The notes under the pieces were generated by a model, which saw only the letters and a list, made by a program, of their open reading frames with translations, made no database searches and was not told where the DNA came from. A stretch of DNA of 64,000 bases from an uncultured Alphaproteobacteria bacterium (GTDB taxonomy: Bacteria > Pseudomonadota > Alphaproteobacteria > Caulobacterales > Caulobacteraceae), in assembly GCA_937920085.1 (NCBI GenBank), contig CALETE010000010.1:111637-175636 (forward strand), given 5' to 3'. Each line of letters starts with the position of its first letter. Positions within the stretch are counted from its first letter, which is position 1. Positions 55,099 to 62,977 of this stretch are shown here, piece after piece. The translations under genes were made by a program, and so were the position numbers.

Positions 55099-55494
55099 TT
55101 AGTAGACCCGCAATAGTACTTCGCCGCCCACATTGGCTTCACGAGCCGCAGTGTCGGACATCACGCCCTTGGGCGTCGAAAGGACCGAGATGCCAAGACC
55201 ATTCTTGATGGGCTTCAGATCTGCGATCGACGAATAGACGCGGCGTCCGGGTTTCGAAACGCGCTTGATCTCAACAATGACGGGCTGGCCGTCAAAGTAT
55301 TTCAGCTCGATTTCGAATTCCGGGAACGCACCTGGCTTTTGCACCAGCTGATAGCCGCGGATGTAACCTTCTTCGGCCAACACATCGAGGACGCGCGCGC
55401 GCATCTTCGAAGCAGGGGTCGAAACCTTCGAACGACCGCGGGTCGCGGCGTTCTTCATACGGGCGATCATATCGCCAACGGGGTCGTTCACCAT
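55099..55494 (-). CDS. rpsH: Ribosomal protein S8 (uS8)
   Basis: S8 is a primary 16S rRNA binder, and in E. coli it represses its own operon. The 131-residue product begins DPVGDMIARMKNAATRGRSK after the start and has the conserved NGLGISVLSTPKGVMSDTAA near the end. Whether S8 feedback operates here is unknown. It lies 10 bp after rpsN. Confidence 0.97.
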   Translation of the reverse strand: MVNDPVGDMIARMKNAATRGRSKVSTPASKMRARVLDVLAEEGYIRGYQLVQKPGAFPEFEIELKYFDGQPVIVEIKRVSKPGRRVYSSIADLKPIKNGLGISVLSTPKGVMSDTAAREANVGGEVLLRVY

Positions 55495-55504
55495 GGGACC
55501 CTCC

Positions 55505-55810
55505 TCACCAGCTCGACTTGACGAGGCCGGGGATCAACCCGTGCGAGCCCAGTTCGCGCAGGGCGATCCGGCTCATCCTCAGCTTGCGGTAATATGCGCG
55601 CGGACGTCCGGTCACATCGCAGCGATTGCGAATGCGGGTCTTGGACGAGTTGCGCGGCAGCTCGGCGAGTTTAAGCCGGGCTTCGAAACGCTCTTCGAGG
55701 GGCAGGCTCTCGTTGTTAGCGATCGCCTTCAGCGCATCACGCTTGCTGGCGAACTTCTTTACGAGGGTCTTGACCATCTCGTTACGGTTGACGGCGCTCT
55801 TCTTGGCCAT
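55505..55810 (-). CDS. rpsN: Ribosomal protein S14 (uS14), zinc-free long form
   Basis: The 101-residue product is the long, zinc-independent form: only one cysteine remains (RNRCDVTGRPRAYYRK), whereas the short form has four. It starts MAKKSAVNRNEMVKTLVKKF and ends ELGSHGLIPGLVKSSW. It is between rplE and rpsH in normal order. Confidence 0.97.
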   Translation of the reverse strand: MAKKSAVNRNEMVKTLVKKFASKRDALKAIANNESLPLEERFEARLKLAELPRNSSKTRIRNRCDVTGRPRAYYRKLRMSRIALRELGSHGLIPGLVKSSW

Positions 55811-55830
55811 TTGCTCTTTCCTTCCCGTCC

Positions 55831-56388
55831 CTAAGCGTTGAACGGGAACTGGAATTCCTTGAGAAGCGCACGCGCTTCGTCATCGGTCTTCGCAGTCGTG
55901 GCAACGATGATATCCATGCCCCACATTTGGTCGATTTGGTCGTAGTTGATCTCCGGGAACACGATGTGCTCCTTCAGACCCATGGCGTAGTTGCCACGAC
56001 CGTCGAACGAAGTGGGCTTCAGGCCCCGGAAGTCCTTCACCCGCGGCAATGCGATGGTGATGAGGCGATCCAGGAATTCATACATGCGATCTGCACGAAG
56101 GGTCACCTTCGCACCGACAGTCATGCCTTCGCGCAGCTTAAAGCCGGCGATGGAGTTACGTGCCTTGGTGGGCATAGGCTTCTGACCCGCGATCCGGGTC
56201 AGGTCGGCGATCGCCGAATTGACCTTCTTGGAGTCAGAGACCGCCTCACCAATCCCCATGTTCAGGACGATCTTGTCCAGCTTGGGGATTTGCATTTCGT
56301 TGGTGTAGCCAAACTGTTCCTTCATCGTCGCGCGGATGCGCTGACGATACTCGGTCTTCAGTCTCGGCTCATAAGCTTGCTCAGCCAT
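55831..56388 (-). CDS. rplE: Ribosomal protein L5 (uL5)
   Basis: L5 binds 5S rRNA and contacts the P-site tRNA. The 185-residue product has the conserved KLDKIVLNMGIGEAVSDSKK, PMPTKARNSIAGFKLREGM and the C-terminal MDIIVATTAKTDDEARALLK. Its start overlaps the rplX stop by 8 nt, suggesting coupled translation. Confidence 0.98.
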   Translation of the reverse strand: MAEQAYEPRLKTEYRQRIRATMKEQFGYTNEMQIPKLDKIVLNMGIGEAVSDSKKVNSAIADLTRIAGQKPMPTKARNSIAGFKLREGMTVGAKVTLRADRMYEFLDRLITIALPRVKDFRGLKPTSFDGRGNYAMGLKEHIVFPEINYDQIDQMWGMDIIVATTAKTDDEARALLKEFQFPFNA

Positions 56389-56695
56389 TGATCACCTCGC
56401 CGGTCGTCTTGGCGACCCGAACCTTCTTGTCGCCCTCGACCCGGAAACCGACGCGGGTCGGCTTGCCGTTGGAATCCACCACAGCCACGTTGGACACGTG
56501 AAGCGGGGCTTCCTTGTTCTTAATGCCACCCTGGGGATCGCCCTGAGACGGCTTGGTATGGCGCTGAGCGATGTTCAGGCCTTCCACAAGCACGCGGCTT
56601 TCCTTGGGCAGAACCTTCAGGACATTACCTTGACGGCCCTTGTCCTTGCCGGCCAGGACCACAACCCGGTCCCCTTTTTTGATCTTTGCAGCCAT
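56381..56695 (-). CDS. rplX: Ribosomal protein L24 (uL24)
   Basis: L24 starts large-subunit assembly. The 104-residue product has the KOW motif early (KKGDRVVVLAGKDKGRQGNV) and the typical later QGGIKNKEAPLHVSNVAVVD. It overlaps rplN by one base (TAATG) and rplE by 8 nt. Confidence 0.97.
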   Translation of the reverse strand: MAAKIKKGDRVVVLAGKDKGRQGNVLKVLPKESRVLVEGLNIAQRHTKPSQGDPQGGIKNKEAPLHVSNVAVVDSNGKPTRVGFRVEGDKKVRVAKTTGEVING

Positions 56696-57063
56696 TACAG
56701 CACCTCGGGGGCGAGGGAGATGATCTTCATATGGTTCTTGGCGCGCAATTCACGAGGAACCGGGCCGAAGATCCGCGTGCCGATCGGCTCGCTCTGCTTG
56801 TTCACAATGACGGCAGCGTTCTTGTCGAACCGGATGACCGATCCGTCTTTGCGCTTAATTGCCGAAGACGTGCGCACGACGATGGCCTGAAGGACGTCGC
56901 CCTTCTTAACCCGTCCACGCGGAATGGCTTCCTTGACGGAGACGACGATCTTGTCGCCAACGCCGGCGTAACGACGCCCTGCCCCGCCAAGCACCTTGAT
57001 GCACATAACGCGGCGTGCGCCGGAATTGTCGGCCACTTCAAGGTTGGTCTGCATCTGGATCAT
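56695..57063 (-). CDS. rplN: Ribosomal protein L14 (uL14)
   Basis: L14 is at the subunit interface. The 122-residue product is standard: MIQMQTNLEVADNSGARRVM at the start and GTRIFGPVPRELRAKNHMKI near the end. It overlaps the rplX start by one base and follows rpsQ by 15 bp. Confidence 0.98.
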   Translation of the reverse strand: MIQMQTNLEVADNSGARRVMCIKVLGGAGRRYAGVGDKIVVSVKEAIPRGRVKKGDVLQAIVVRTSSAIKRKDGSVIRFDKNAAVIVNKQSEPIGTRIFGPVPRELRAKNHMKIISLAPEVL

Positions 57064-57078
57064 TGGATCGGACCTCCC

Positions 57079-57330
57079 TTATGACGGCTGTTGGGAGTCG
57101 CCCTTAGGCAGGACTTCCCAGGTTTTGGTTTTCGACTTCGGCGCACACTCAACAATGCGGGCGAACTCGCCAGCCTTGAAAGTATTGCCCTCGTCATGGG
57201 CATGGTACTTCTTCGACCGACGAACGGTCTTCTTCAGCACCGGATGCAGGAAGGTACGCTCCACCTTCACAATAATGGTCTTGTCGCCCTTATCGGAGAC
57301 GACGAGGCCTTCGAGAATTCTTTTCGGCAT
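57079..57330 (-). CDS. rpsQ: Ribosomal protein S17 (uS17)
   Basis: S17 is a primary 16S rRNA binder. The 83-residue product begins MPKRILEGLVVSDKGDKTII at ATG 57328-57330, the normal N-terminus; the frame stays open upstream but that part overlaps rpmC. The VKVERTFLHPVLKKTVRRSK core is typical. It is 13 bp after rpmC. Confidence 0.97.
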   Translation of the reverse strand: MPKRILEGLVVSDKGDKTIIVKVERTFLHPVLKKTVRRSKKYHAHDEGNTFKAGEFARIVECAPKSKTKTWEVLPKGDSQQPS

Positions 57331-57343
57331 TTCGTCGGTCTCC

Positions 57344-57538
57344 TTAAGCCGTAGCCTGCTTAGCGCGCAGGACGGTCTTGATCCGCGCAATGTCCTTGCG
57401 GACTTCACTTACGCGGTGGGTCTTCTCCACCTGGCCCGTTGCCCCTTGGAAGCGCAGGTTGAACTGCTCTTTCTTCAGGTTCAGCAGGCTTTCGGCCAAT
57501 TGATCGGGCGTCATGCCCCGGATGTCATCAATCTTCAT
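57344..57538 (-). CDS. rpmC: Ribosomal protein L29 (uL29)
   Basis: L29 lies by the exit tunnel, near where trigger factor and SRP bind. I chose ATG 57536-57538, which overlaps the rplP stop by one base (TGATG); a GTG three bases earlier is possible. The 64-residue helical product has the family pattern MTPDQLAESLLNLKKEQFNL. GGAG lies upstream within rplP. Confidence 0.95.
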   Translation of the reverse strand: MKIDDIRGMTPDQLAESLLNLKKEQFNLRFQGATGQVEKTHRVSEVRKDIARIKTVLRAKQATA

Positions 57539-57966
57539 CACGCGTGCTCCGCGGCTGCGTCGATGCGCGCGACGATGCGGGTCTTCACCGGAAGCTTGGC
57601 AGCGCCGAGACGCAGAGCTTCACGGGCCACATCATCTGGCACGCCATCGATTTCGAACATGATCCGACCGGGGTGAACCCGAGCCGCCCAGTATTCTACA
57701 GCGCCCTTACCCTTACCCATCCGGACTTCGGCGGGCTTGTCGGTCACAGGAAGGTCCGGGAAAATCCGGATCCAGACCCGGCCCTGACGCTTCATCTGAC
57801 GGGTGATCGCGCGGCGGGCCGCTTCGATCTGCCGCGCGGTGATCCGCTCAGGCTCAACGGACTTCAGCCCATAGGACCCGAAGTTCAGGGTGAAGCCGCT
57901 CTTGGCGACCCCGTGGATCTTGCCCTTGAACTGCTTGCGGTATTTGGTTTTCTTCGGCGAAAGCAT
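57538..57966 (-). CDS. rplP: Ribosomal protein L16 (uL16)
   Basis: L16 organises the A-site of the large subunit. The 142-residue product starts MLSPKKTKYRKQFKGKIHGV and has RRAITRQMKRQGRVWIRIFP and RMGKGKGAVEYWAARVHPGR, all standard. It follows rpsC by 9 bp and overlaps rpmC by one base. Confidence 0.98.
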   Translation of the reverse strand: MLSPKKTKYRKQFKGKIHGVAKSGFTLNFGSYGLKSVEPERITARQIEAARRAITRQMKRQGRVWIRIFPDLPVTDKPAEVRMGKGKGAVEYWAARVHPGRIMFEIDGVPDDVAREALRLGAAKLPVKTRIVARIDAAAEHA

Positions 57967-57975
57967 GGTTAGACC

Positions 57976-58734
57976 TTACGCTCCAGCTTGTTCGCGACGG
58001 TCACGACGCGGGCCGCGATCAGGACGATCGCCGCGCTCACGTCCACCGCCCTCACCGGCCGGGCCGGATTCAGTGGCAAGACGCTTGTCGAGGGCCATGG
58101 GATCATGCTCGAGGACTTCGCCCTTAAACACCCAAACCTTCACACCGATAATGCCGTAGGTCGTCTTGGCTTCAGTGAAGCCATAGTCGATGTCGGCCCG
58201 CAGGGTGTGACGCGGCACACGGCCTTCGTGATATGATTCTGCCCGGGCAATTTCCGCACCGCCGAGACGACCAGAAACTTCAATACGCATGCCCTTCGCA
58301 CCAATCCGCATGGCGCTTTGCAGCGACCGCTTCATCGCACGACGGAAGGCGATCCGGCGCTCGAGCTGTTGGGCAATGTTCTCAGCGACCAGCTGCGCAT
58401 CGGCTTCCGGCTTGCGGATTTCGACGATGTTCAGGTGAACCTCGCCATCCGTCATAGCGGCGATGTCCTTGCGCAGCTTTTCAATGTCCGCACCCTTCTT
58501 GCCGATGACCACGCCTGGGCGGGCGGCATAGATGGTGATACGGCACTTCTTGTGCGGACGCTCAATGATGATGCGCGAGACACCAGCCTGATAGAGACGC
58601 TTCTTCAGGTTCTTACGAATGGCGATGTCTTCGTGCAGCAGCTTGCCGTACTCGGCCCCGTCGGCGAACCAACGGCTGTCCCAGGTACGGTTGATGCCGA
58701 GGCGAAGCCCGACCGGATTAACTTTTTGACCCAT
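57976..58734 (-). CDS. rpsC: Ribosomal protein S3 (uS3)
   Basis: S3 lines the mRNA entry channel. The 252-residue product begins MGQKVNPVGLRLGINRTWDS and has the KH domain (AARPGVVIGKKGADIEKLRK) and the C-terminal domain (TTYGIIGVKVWVFKGEVL). A charged Arg/Gly/Asp-rich tail, about 20 residues longer than in E. coli, ends DRGPRRDRREQAGA. It overlaps rplV by one base. Confidence 0.98.
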   Translation of the reverse strand: MGQKVNPVGLRLGINRTWDSRWFADGAEYGKLLHEDIAIRKNLKKRLYQAGVSRIIIERPHKKCRITIYAARPGVVIGKKGADIEKLRKDIAAMTDGEVHLNIVEIRKPEADAQLVAENIAQQLERRIAFRRAMKRSLQSAMRIGAKGMRIEVSGRLGGAEIARAESYHEGRVPRHTLRADIDYGFTEAKTTYGIIGVKVWVFKGEVLEHDPMALDKRLATESGPAGEGGGRERGDRPDRGPRRDRREQAGA

Positions 58735-59114
58735 CAGGCGGCCTCACCCAATTCGCGGACCACGATGGTGATCTCGCTGAACGGCTTTTCGATACGGGAA
58801 GCACGGCCGCGAGCGCGGGCCGAGAAACGCTTCATAATCAGGTTCTTGCCCACGTAAGCTTCGGCAACGACCAGAGAGTCGATGTCGAGGTTGTGGTTGT
58901 TTTCAGCGTTTGAAATCGCCGAATACAACGCCTTGCGGACGTCGCCAGCGATACGCTTATGGCTGAACTCCAGCTCGTTCAGGGCCCGCTGAACCTTGAG
59001 GCCGCGGATCGACTGGGCGACGAGATTGAGCTTCCGGGCGCTGATACGCACCGCGGTCACCTTCGCCATCGCTTCGGTCGGCTTGAGCCGACGCGCTTGT
59101 ACTTGCTTGGCCAT
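58734..59114 (-). CDS. rplV: Ribosomal protein L22 (uL22)
   Basis: L22 extends a beta-hairpin into the exit tunnel, where macrolide-resistance changes arise. The 126-residue product is longer than E. coli L22 (110), mainly by an N-terminal basic stretch. The hairpin region KNLIMKRFSARARGRASRIE and the SAISNAENNHNLDIDSLVVA core are standard. It lies 2 bp after rpsS. Confidence 0.97.
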   Translation of the reverse strand: MAKQVQARRLKPTEAMAKVTAVRISARKLNLVAQSIRGLKVQRALNELEFSHKRIAGDVRKALYSAISNAENNHNLDIDSLVVAEAYVGKNLIMKRFSARARGRASRIEKPFSEITIVVRELGEAA

Positions 59115-59116
59115 GG

Positions 59117-59395
59117 CTACTTTCTCTTCGCCTTCTTATCGGCGGCGTGACCGGGGAAGTACCGGGTGGGCGCAAACTCACCGAGCTTCATGCCGACCAT
59201 GTCTTCACTGACCAGCACAGGAACGTGCTTCTGGCCGTTGTGAACACCGAAGGTCAGACCAACGAATTGCGGCATGATGGTAGAACGGCGCGACCAGGTC
59301 TTGATCACATCCTTGCGACCAGAGCCTTGAGCGGCATCGGCCTTCTTGAGCAGGTATCCGTCGACAAACGGACCTTTCCAAACTGAACGGGTCAT
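59117..59395 (-). CDS. rpsS: Ribosomal protein S19 (uS19)
   Basis: S19 is in the head of the small subunit with S13. The 92-residue product begins MTRSVWKGPFVDGYLLKKAD and has TWSRRSTIMPQFVGLTFGVH and MVGMKLGEFAPTRYFPGHAA, all standard. It is between rplB and rplV in the usual order. Confidence 0.98.
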   Translation of the reverse strand: MTRSVWKGPFVDGYLLKKADAAQGSGRKDVIKTWSRRSTIMPQFVGLTFGVHNGQKHVPVLVSEDMVGMKLGEFAPTRYFPGHAADKKAKRK

Positions 59396-59398
59396 GGC

Positions 59399-60235
59399 TT
59401 AGCGAGCCTTCCGAGCATGACGCGAGCGGATAATGAACTTGTCCGTCGCCTTGTTGGTGCGGGTCTTCGAACCCTTGGTCGGCTTGCCCCATGGGGTGAC
59501 CGGGTGGCGACCGCCGGAGGTGCGGCCTTCGCCGCCGCCGTGCGGGTGATCGACCGGGTTCATGGCCACGCCGCGAACGTGCGGACGACGGCCCTTGTGA
59601 CGCGCGCGGCCAGCCTTGCCGAGCACTTCGTTCATGTGGTCCTGATTAGAGACCGCGCCGACCGTGGCAATGCAACCGTCCTGGACCATGCGGAGTTCGC
59701 CGGAGTTCAGACGGATCTGAGCGTAGCCAGCGTCACGGCCAACCAGCTGGGCATAGGCCCCAGCTGAGCGAGCGATCTGACCGCCCTTAAGGGGCTTCAG
59801 CTCGACATTGTGGATGATCGTGCCGATCGGCATGCTGCGCAGGGGCATGGCATTGCCCGGCTTCACGTCAGCGCGCTCGGCGGCGATGACTTGGTCGCCT
59901 GCCTTGAGACGCTGAGGCGCCAGGATATAAGCCAGCTCGCCATCGGCATATTGGATCAGGGCGATGAATGCGGTCCGGTTTGGATCGTATTCAATGCGCT
60001 GAACAATGCCAACGACATCCAGCTTACGACGCTTGAAGTCGACAACGCGGTAAAGACGCTTATGTCCGCCGCCACGGAAGCGAACGGCAATACGCCCACC
60101 GCCGCCACGACCGCCCGACTTGGTCAGACCTTCGACGAGGGACTTTTCCGGACGGCCCTTATGGAGCTCGGACCGGTCGATCAACACCAGGGTACGGCGA
60201 CCCGGCGACGTCGGATTAAATTGCTTCAGAGCCAT
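59399..60235 (-). CDS. rplB: Ribosomal protein L2 (uL2)
   Basis: L2 is needed for subunit joining and peptidyl transferase activity. The 278-residue product has the conserved C-terminal stretch VAMNPVDHPHGGGEGRTSGG, including the histidine region near the catalytic centre, and KTRTNKATDKFIIRSRHARK at the end. It starts 4 bp after rplW. Confidence 0.98.
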   Translation of the reverse strand: MALKQFNPTSPGRRTLVLIDRSELHKGRPEKSLVEGLTKSGGRGGGGRIAVRFRGGGHKRLYRVVDFKRRKLDVVGIVQRIEYDPNRTAFIALIQYADGELAYILAPQRLKAGDQVIAAERADVKPGNAMPLRSMPIGTIIHNVELKPLKGGQIARSAGAYAQLVGRDAGYAQIRLNSGELRMVQDGCIATVGAVSNQDHMNEVLGKAGRARHKGRRPHVRGVAMNPVDHPHGGGEGRTSGGRHPVTPWGKPTKGSKTRTNKATDKFIIRSRHARKAR

Positions 60236-60239
60236 CGGA

Positions 60240-60539
60240 TTAGAGCCCCGTGGTGATGTCGATCGACTGGCCTTCAGCCAGGGTCACGACAGCCTTTTTG
60301 ACATCCGAGCGACGGCCCGGACGGCCGCGGAAACGCTTGGTCTTGCCCTTGACAACCAAGGTGTTGACCTTGGTGACAGAGACCTTGAACAGGGTTTCGA
60401 CGGCGGCGGAGATTTCGTCCTTGGTTGCATCCATAGCGACCCGGAAGACAACCTTGTTCTGCTCGGAAAGCAGGGTTGCCTTTTCCGTGATCACCGGCGC
60501 GAGGACGGTGTCATAATGACGGGCGGAGGGATTGGCCAT
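60240..60539 (-). CDS. rplW: Ribosomal protein L23 (uL23)
   Basis: L23 is the main chaperone and SRP docking site at the tunnel exit. The 99-residue product has YDTVLAPVITEKATLLSEQN and the loop KGKTKRFRGRPGRRSDVKKA, both family features. It overlaps the rplD stop by one base. Confidence 0.97.
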   Translation of the reverse strand: MANPSARHYDTVLAPVITEKATLLSEQNKVVFRVAMDATKDEISAAVETLFKVSVTKVNTLVVKGKTKRFRGRPGRRSDVKKAVVTLAEGQSIDITTGL

Positions 60540-61177
60540 TAGGCGGCTTCCTTCTCTGCGAAGCGCGCATTGATCGCTTCAACCGCATCCTTAGTCAGGA
60601 CGAGGGTTTGGCGACGCAGCACGTCATAGACGTTGAGACCGGCGTTGGGCAGAACATCCACGTTCGGGATGTTGCGGGCCGCCAGCTTGAAGTTGGTGTC
60701 GACTTCGGCACCACCAATGACCAGAGCATTGAAGAGACCCATCTTGCCAAGCTGCTCGCGCAGGCCGGCGGTCTTGGCTTCTTTCAGAGCGAGGCTGTCA
60801 ACGATGACGAGCGAGCCAGCCTTCGCCTTGGAAGACAGAGCGTGGCGAAGCGCCATCGCCCGGATCTTCTTGGGCAGATCAAAGGCGTGGCTACGAACGA
60901 CGGGGCCGTGCGCCTTAGCACCACCCACGAACTGAGCCGCACGGCGGGAGCCGTGACGGGCGCCGCCCGTGCCCTTCTGCTTGTACATCTTCTTGCTCGT
61001 CCGAGAGACCTCGTTACGAACCTGAATCTTGTGGGTTCCGGCACGACGCTTGGCGAGCTGCCAAGTCACCACACGCTGCAGAATGTCGCCGCGAATATCT
61101 TCGATGCCGAAGATGGCGTCAGACAGTTCAATCGAACCACCCTTTTCGCCGTCGAGTTTGATCACATCGAGTTTCAT
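60539..61177 (-). CDS. rplD: Ribosomal protein L4 (uL4)
   Basis: L4 lines the exit tunnel. The 212-residue product has the long tunnel loop (KKMYKQKGTGGARHGSRRAA) and the GPVVRSHAFDLPKKIRAMAL stretch. In E. coli, L4 represses the S10 operon through the mRNA leader; the long structured leader here makes some feedback plausible, but the E. coli mechanism is known only from Gammaproteobacteria. It overlaps rplC and rplW by one base each. Confidence 0.97.
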   Translation of the reverse strand: MKLDVIKLDGEKGGSIELSDAIFGIEDIRGDILQRVVTWQLAKRRAGTHKIQVRNEVSRTSKKMYKQKGTGGARHGSRRAAQFVGGAKAHGPVVRSHAFDLPKKIRAMALRHALSSKAKAGSLVIVDSLALKEAKTAGLREQLGKMGLFNALVIGGAEVDTNFKLAARNIPNVDVLPNAGLNVYDVLRRQTLVLTKDAVEAINARFAEKEAA

Positions 61178-61926
61178 TATTCTTGACCCTCGGCTTGCGG
61201 CGCTTCAGCCGGAGCTTCTTCCGCGACGGCGGGAGCCGCAGCAGCTTGGCCAGCCTTGCGGAAGGCACCGGGCATCGGAAGGTCGGCAGGAGCCTTGACC
61301 TTCACGGCGTCGCGGATCTTCACATAAGACCCTTCGGTACCAGGCACAGCGCCCTTCACGAGGATCAGGCCCCGCTCAGCATCAATGCGCCAGATGGTGA
61401 CGTTCAGGGTGGTGACGGTTTCCTGACCGAGGTGGCCAGCCATCTTCTTGCCCTTGAAGGTCTTACCTGGATCCTGCCGCTGACCGGTCGAACCGTGAGC
61501 CCGGTGAGAGACAGACACGCCGTGGGTGGCGCGCATGCCGCCGAAGTTCCAGCGCTTCATGGCACCGGCAAACCCCTTACCGACCGTCGTCCCGGTGACA
61601 TCGACCTTTTGGCCGGCCAGGAAGTGGTCCGCCGTCAGCTCAGCGCCGACGTCGATCAGGTTTTCCGGAGACACGCGGAATTCAGCGAGCTCTTGCTTGG
61701 GTTCAACCTCGGCCTTTGCGAAGTGTCCGCGCAGGGCCTTGGTGGTGTTCTTGGCCTTTCTGGCGCCGGCTCCGAGCTGGAGGGCGACATAGCCGTCTTT
61801 TTCCTGGGTCCGCTGCGCGGTGACCGAACAGCCTTCGAGGCTGAGGACGGTCACCGGCACATGGGTTCCTGCTTCGTCAAAGAAGCGCGCCATGCCCATT
61901 TTCTTGGCGATCAAGCCGGTACGCAT
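61177..61926 (-). CDS. rplC: Ribosomal protein L3 (uL3)
   Basis: L3 begins assembly of the peptidyl transferase region. The 249-residue product has the core KRWNFGGMRATHGVSVSHRA and GKTFKGKKMAGHLGQETVTT. An Ala/Glu/Pro-rich tail after about residue 222 makes it longer than E. coli L3 (209). It overlaps rplD by one base. Confidence 0.98.
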   Translation of the reverse strand: MRTGLIAKKMGMARFFDEAGTHVPVTVLSLEGCSVTAQRTQEKDGYVALQLGAGARKAKNTTKALRGHFAKAEVEPKQELAEFRVSPENLIDVGAELTADHFLAGQKVDVTGTTVGKGFAGAMKRWNFGGMRATHGVSVSHRAHGSTGQRQDPGKTFKGKKMAGHLGQETVTTLNVTIWRIDAERGLILVKGAVPGTEGSYVKIRDAVKVKAPADLPMPGAFRKAGQAAAAPAVAEEAPAEAPQAEGQE

Positions 61927-61937
61927 CGACCGATCCC

Positions 61938-62246
61938 CTACAGCTTAATCTCGACGTCCACACCGGCGGACAGGTCGAGCTTCATGAGCGCGTCTACAGT
62001 CTGCGGGGTGGGATCGACGATATCGAGCACGCGCTTGTGCGTGCGGATTTCGAACTGCTCACGCGACTTCTTATCGATGTGCGGTGAGCGGTTGACGGTG
62101 AATTTGTTGATGTGCGTTGGCAGGGGGATAGGCCCCCGCACTGTCGCGCCGGTACGCTTAGCCGTGTTTACGATCTCGCGTGTGGAATGATCCAGCACGC
62201 GGTGATCGAAGGCCTTGAGCCGGATGCGGATGTTCTGACGATCCAT
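61938..62246 (-). CDS. rpsJ: Ribosomal protein S10 (uS10/NusE)
   Basis: S10 is in the 30S head and doubles as NusE in antitermination. The 102-residue product begins MDRQNIRIRLKAFDHRVLDH and has the tRNA-facing loop GPIPLPTHINKFTVNRSPHI. GAAGAG precedes ATG 62244-62246. It is the first gene of the S10 operon here; tuf, fusA, rpsG and rpsL are not in the window. Confidence 0.98.
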   Translation of the reverse strand: MDRQNIRIRLKAFDHRVLDHSTREIVNTAKRTGATVRGPIPLPTHINKFTVNRSPHIDKKSREQFEIRTHKRVLDIVDPTPQTVDALMKLDLSAGVDVEIKL

Positions 62247-62494
62247 ATCGCTCTTCAGTTTCCCCTACAGACGTCGAACCGTCCGCGTGACTTTGACCAT
62301 TTCAAAGACCAACCCGTGCACCCCCTTTCGAAAGGGGCACCCGTACGCGAAAGTCCGCTAAAACGACGTAAGACCCATGCGACGACGCCGCGTGGGTCTC
62401 AATGTGCTCCTCGATCTCCTTGGAAAGCGAGGCGTTTTGCGGGCCGCGTCTGCACTCCAAATCACTCTGGAATGCACAGCCGGTCCAACAAGAG
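62247..62494 (-). promoter_or_regulatory. Structured 5' leader of the S10 operon
   Basis: From the predicted start near 62494 to rpsJ is about 250 nt with no gene. Read leftward it holds a hairpin with 9-bp arms (62469-62477 with 62451-62459, one G-T pair). Next comes a weak CCTCG/CGAGG stem (62409-62432), then a 10-bp stem with one G-T pair (62390-62399 with 62371-62380), and the palindrome CCCCTTTCGAAAGGGG (62322-62337). None has a proper T-run. The arrangement suggests a regulatory leader, possibly for ribosomal protein feedback. Confidence 0.55.
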
Positions 62495-62500
62495 GCGCGT

Positions 62501-62529
62501 CTATACGTGTGCGACTCGGAGCCGTCAAG
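62501..62529 (-). promoter_or_regulatory. S10 operon promoter with dyad over the -35 box
   Basis: Read leftward, TTGACG (62524-62529), a 17-bp spacer, then TATAGA (62501-62506) form a near-ideal housekeeping promoter. A perfect inverted repeat GGAGCC-N6-GGCTCC (62519-62536) is centred on the -35 box, and the palindrome AGACGTCT lies at 62537-62544. The promoter begins 33 bp after the stop of the upstream lipoprotein gene. Confidence 0.85.
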
Positions 62530-62561
62530 GGCTCCAGACGTCTAATCCCCTGCCCGGCCGA

Positions 62562-62906
62562 TTAAGGGAGCTGGCTTGCCGAGGTCAGGCTGAAATTTGA
62601 CTGTAGGTCGCGGTAGACGACCACCAGCCATCGGCTACCGTCCCTGAGGCTCAGGGTGAGCTTGTAGTTGAGGCCTGCGACCACCTGGACCTCGACAGCG
62701 TCCACGCTCTTAAGGGAGGCCCCAGGGCGGTTCATAGCCCTCAGGGCGAAGTCTGTGGCCGCCTGGGACTCTGCATCGAGGCTGCGGGACTGCCAGCCAC
62801 CTGCAATCATCGGCTCAATCCTTGTTTCAGTGGGACTGTGAGGCGCGCAGGCGGTTAGCCCCAAGGCCAGAAGAGCACCTGCGAGCCAAGCTTTTCTGAG
62901 AAACAT
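62562..62906 (-). CDS. Cystatin-like lipoprotein
   Basis: The 114-residue protein has a lipoprotein signal with lipobox LTAC (C20), so it should be membrane-anchored. The mature part resembles cystatins: a GGW N-terminal glycine segment, a helix ATDFALRAMN, and the inhibitor loop QVVAGLNYKLTL, which fits the canonical QxVxG cystatin motif. The last loop has VVVYRDLQSNF rather than the usual PW. Cystatins block papain-like cysteine proteases; the target here is unknown. I chose ATG 62904-62906; a GTG at 62930 is less likely. Confidence 0.7.
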   Translation of the reverse strand: MFLRKAWLAGALLALGLTACAPHSPTETRIEPMIAGGWQSRSLDAESQAATDFALRAMNRPGASLKSVDAVEVQVVAGLNYKLTLSLRDGSRWLVVVYRDLQSNFSLTSASQLP

Positions 62907-62977
62907 TCCACCATCCTCATATCTCACCACATCTCACTATGGCCCCAAAGCGAGCGAGGCCAAGAGGGTGGACAGGA

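Noticed and set aside
62322..62337. CCCCTTTCGAAAGGGG palindrome as a terminator
   Set aside because: No T-run follows on either strand, and it lies between promoter and start codon of an essential operon; kept only as part of the leader.
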